The position numbers and the translations under genes are program-made. The notes under the pieces were generated by a model, which was not told the origin of the DNA, made no database searches, and saw only the letters and a list, made by a program, of their open reading frames with translations. A DNA stretch of 64,000 nucleotides from Nansenia antarctica (lineage: Eukaryota; Chordata; Actinopteri; Argentiniformes; Microstomatidae), in the NCBI GenBank assembly GCA_963989245.1, contig OZ022346.1, forward strand, positions 5,683,881 through 5,747,880, read 5' to 3'. Positions 63,911-64,000 of the stretch are shown here, piece after piece (position 1 is the first letter of the stretch; each line of letters opens with the position of its first letter).

Positions 63911-64000
63911 TCGCCCCATGCCTCCCCCAGGCCCCCACTAGTGGTGTTACAAGCATGGAACTAACAGAGAGAGTAGGAGCGTGTGTATGTGTGTGTGTGT

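Overview
This is teleost fish nuclear DNA. It has spliced vertebrate exons, L2-type LINEs, a tRNA-derived fish SINE, hAT, Tc1 and Harbinger-like transposons, a Ty3/gypsy element and long CA/GA microsatellites. The species cannot be fixed from the sequence. No prokaryotic operon, CRISPR array or rRNA gene is present.

The main host gene is the 3' half of rock1 (Rho-associated coiled-coil kinase 1), and its layout is abnormal. Eight exons for the coiled coil and Rho-binding region lie on the minus strand (10,283 down to 3,789). Six exons for the PH domain, the inserted C1 zinc finger, the tail and the stop codon lie on the plus strand (30,231 to 42,268). The last minus-strand exon ends in phase 1 (G) and the first plus-strand exon starts with AA, so they join as GAA (Glu) in the expected place. 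The gene therefore reads as one transcript cut by an inversion or a misjoin. Four PH/C1/tail exons occur a second time on the minus strand (26,203 to 21,479) inside a 7.2-kb arm (19,378-26,603). That arm is inverted relative to an 8.7-kb arm at 31,231-39,969. The arms differ by private TE insertions. A hAT element sits exactly at the inner edge of the left arm with mismatched flanks.

The most unusual feature is in the rock1 introns. Three of them hold minisatellites whose unit is a copy of the neighbouring exon-intron boundary: about 65 copies of the 5' splice site GGTGAGT (5,762-7,297), 21 copies of a 3' splice site plus seven codons (7,918-8,925), and nine copies of the CAG|GTACGT donor (4,867-5,109). 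A fourth 24-bp array carrying CAGGTAGT lies just after the donor at 3,788 and again at 28,267-29,742. Two arrays have units that are multiples of three and stay open in the gene frame, so using a different repeat copy would change the protein length without a frameshift.

Other regions: 82-3,735 has two hAT elements nested in the 24-bp array with perfect 8-bp target duplications. 10,513-12,430 is another hAT. 13,244-15,499 is an intact three-exon FLYWCH/MULE transposase gene. 15,754-18,983 holds a duplicated inverted-repeat element carrying two convergent tRNA-like Pol III units. 40-49 kb is TE debris (foldback, hAT, LINE, Tc1). 49,923-50,789 has the last two exons of an unidentified single-pass membrane protein. 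52,752-57,200 is an intact, probably young Ty3/gypsy element with identical-looking LTRs, a tRNA-Trp primer site and a textbook -1 frameshift signal. 57-59 kb has minisatellites grown from LINE codons. 59.4-60.0 kb has an inverted-repeat element filled with telomere-like repeats. 60,232-62,064 is a hAT shell carrying a gypsy integrase fragment. 62.4-63.9 kb has L2, SINE and Tc1 remnants.
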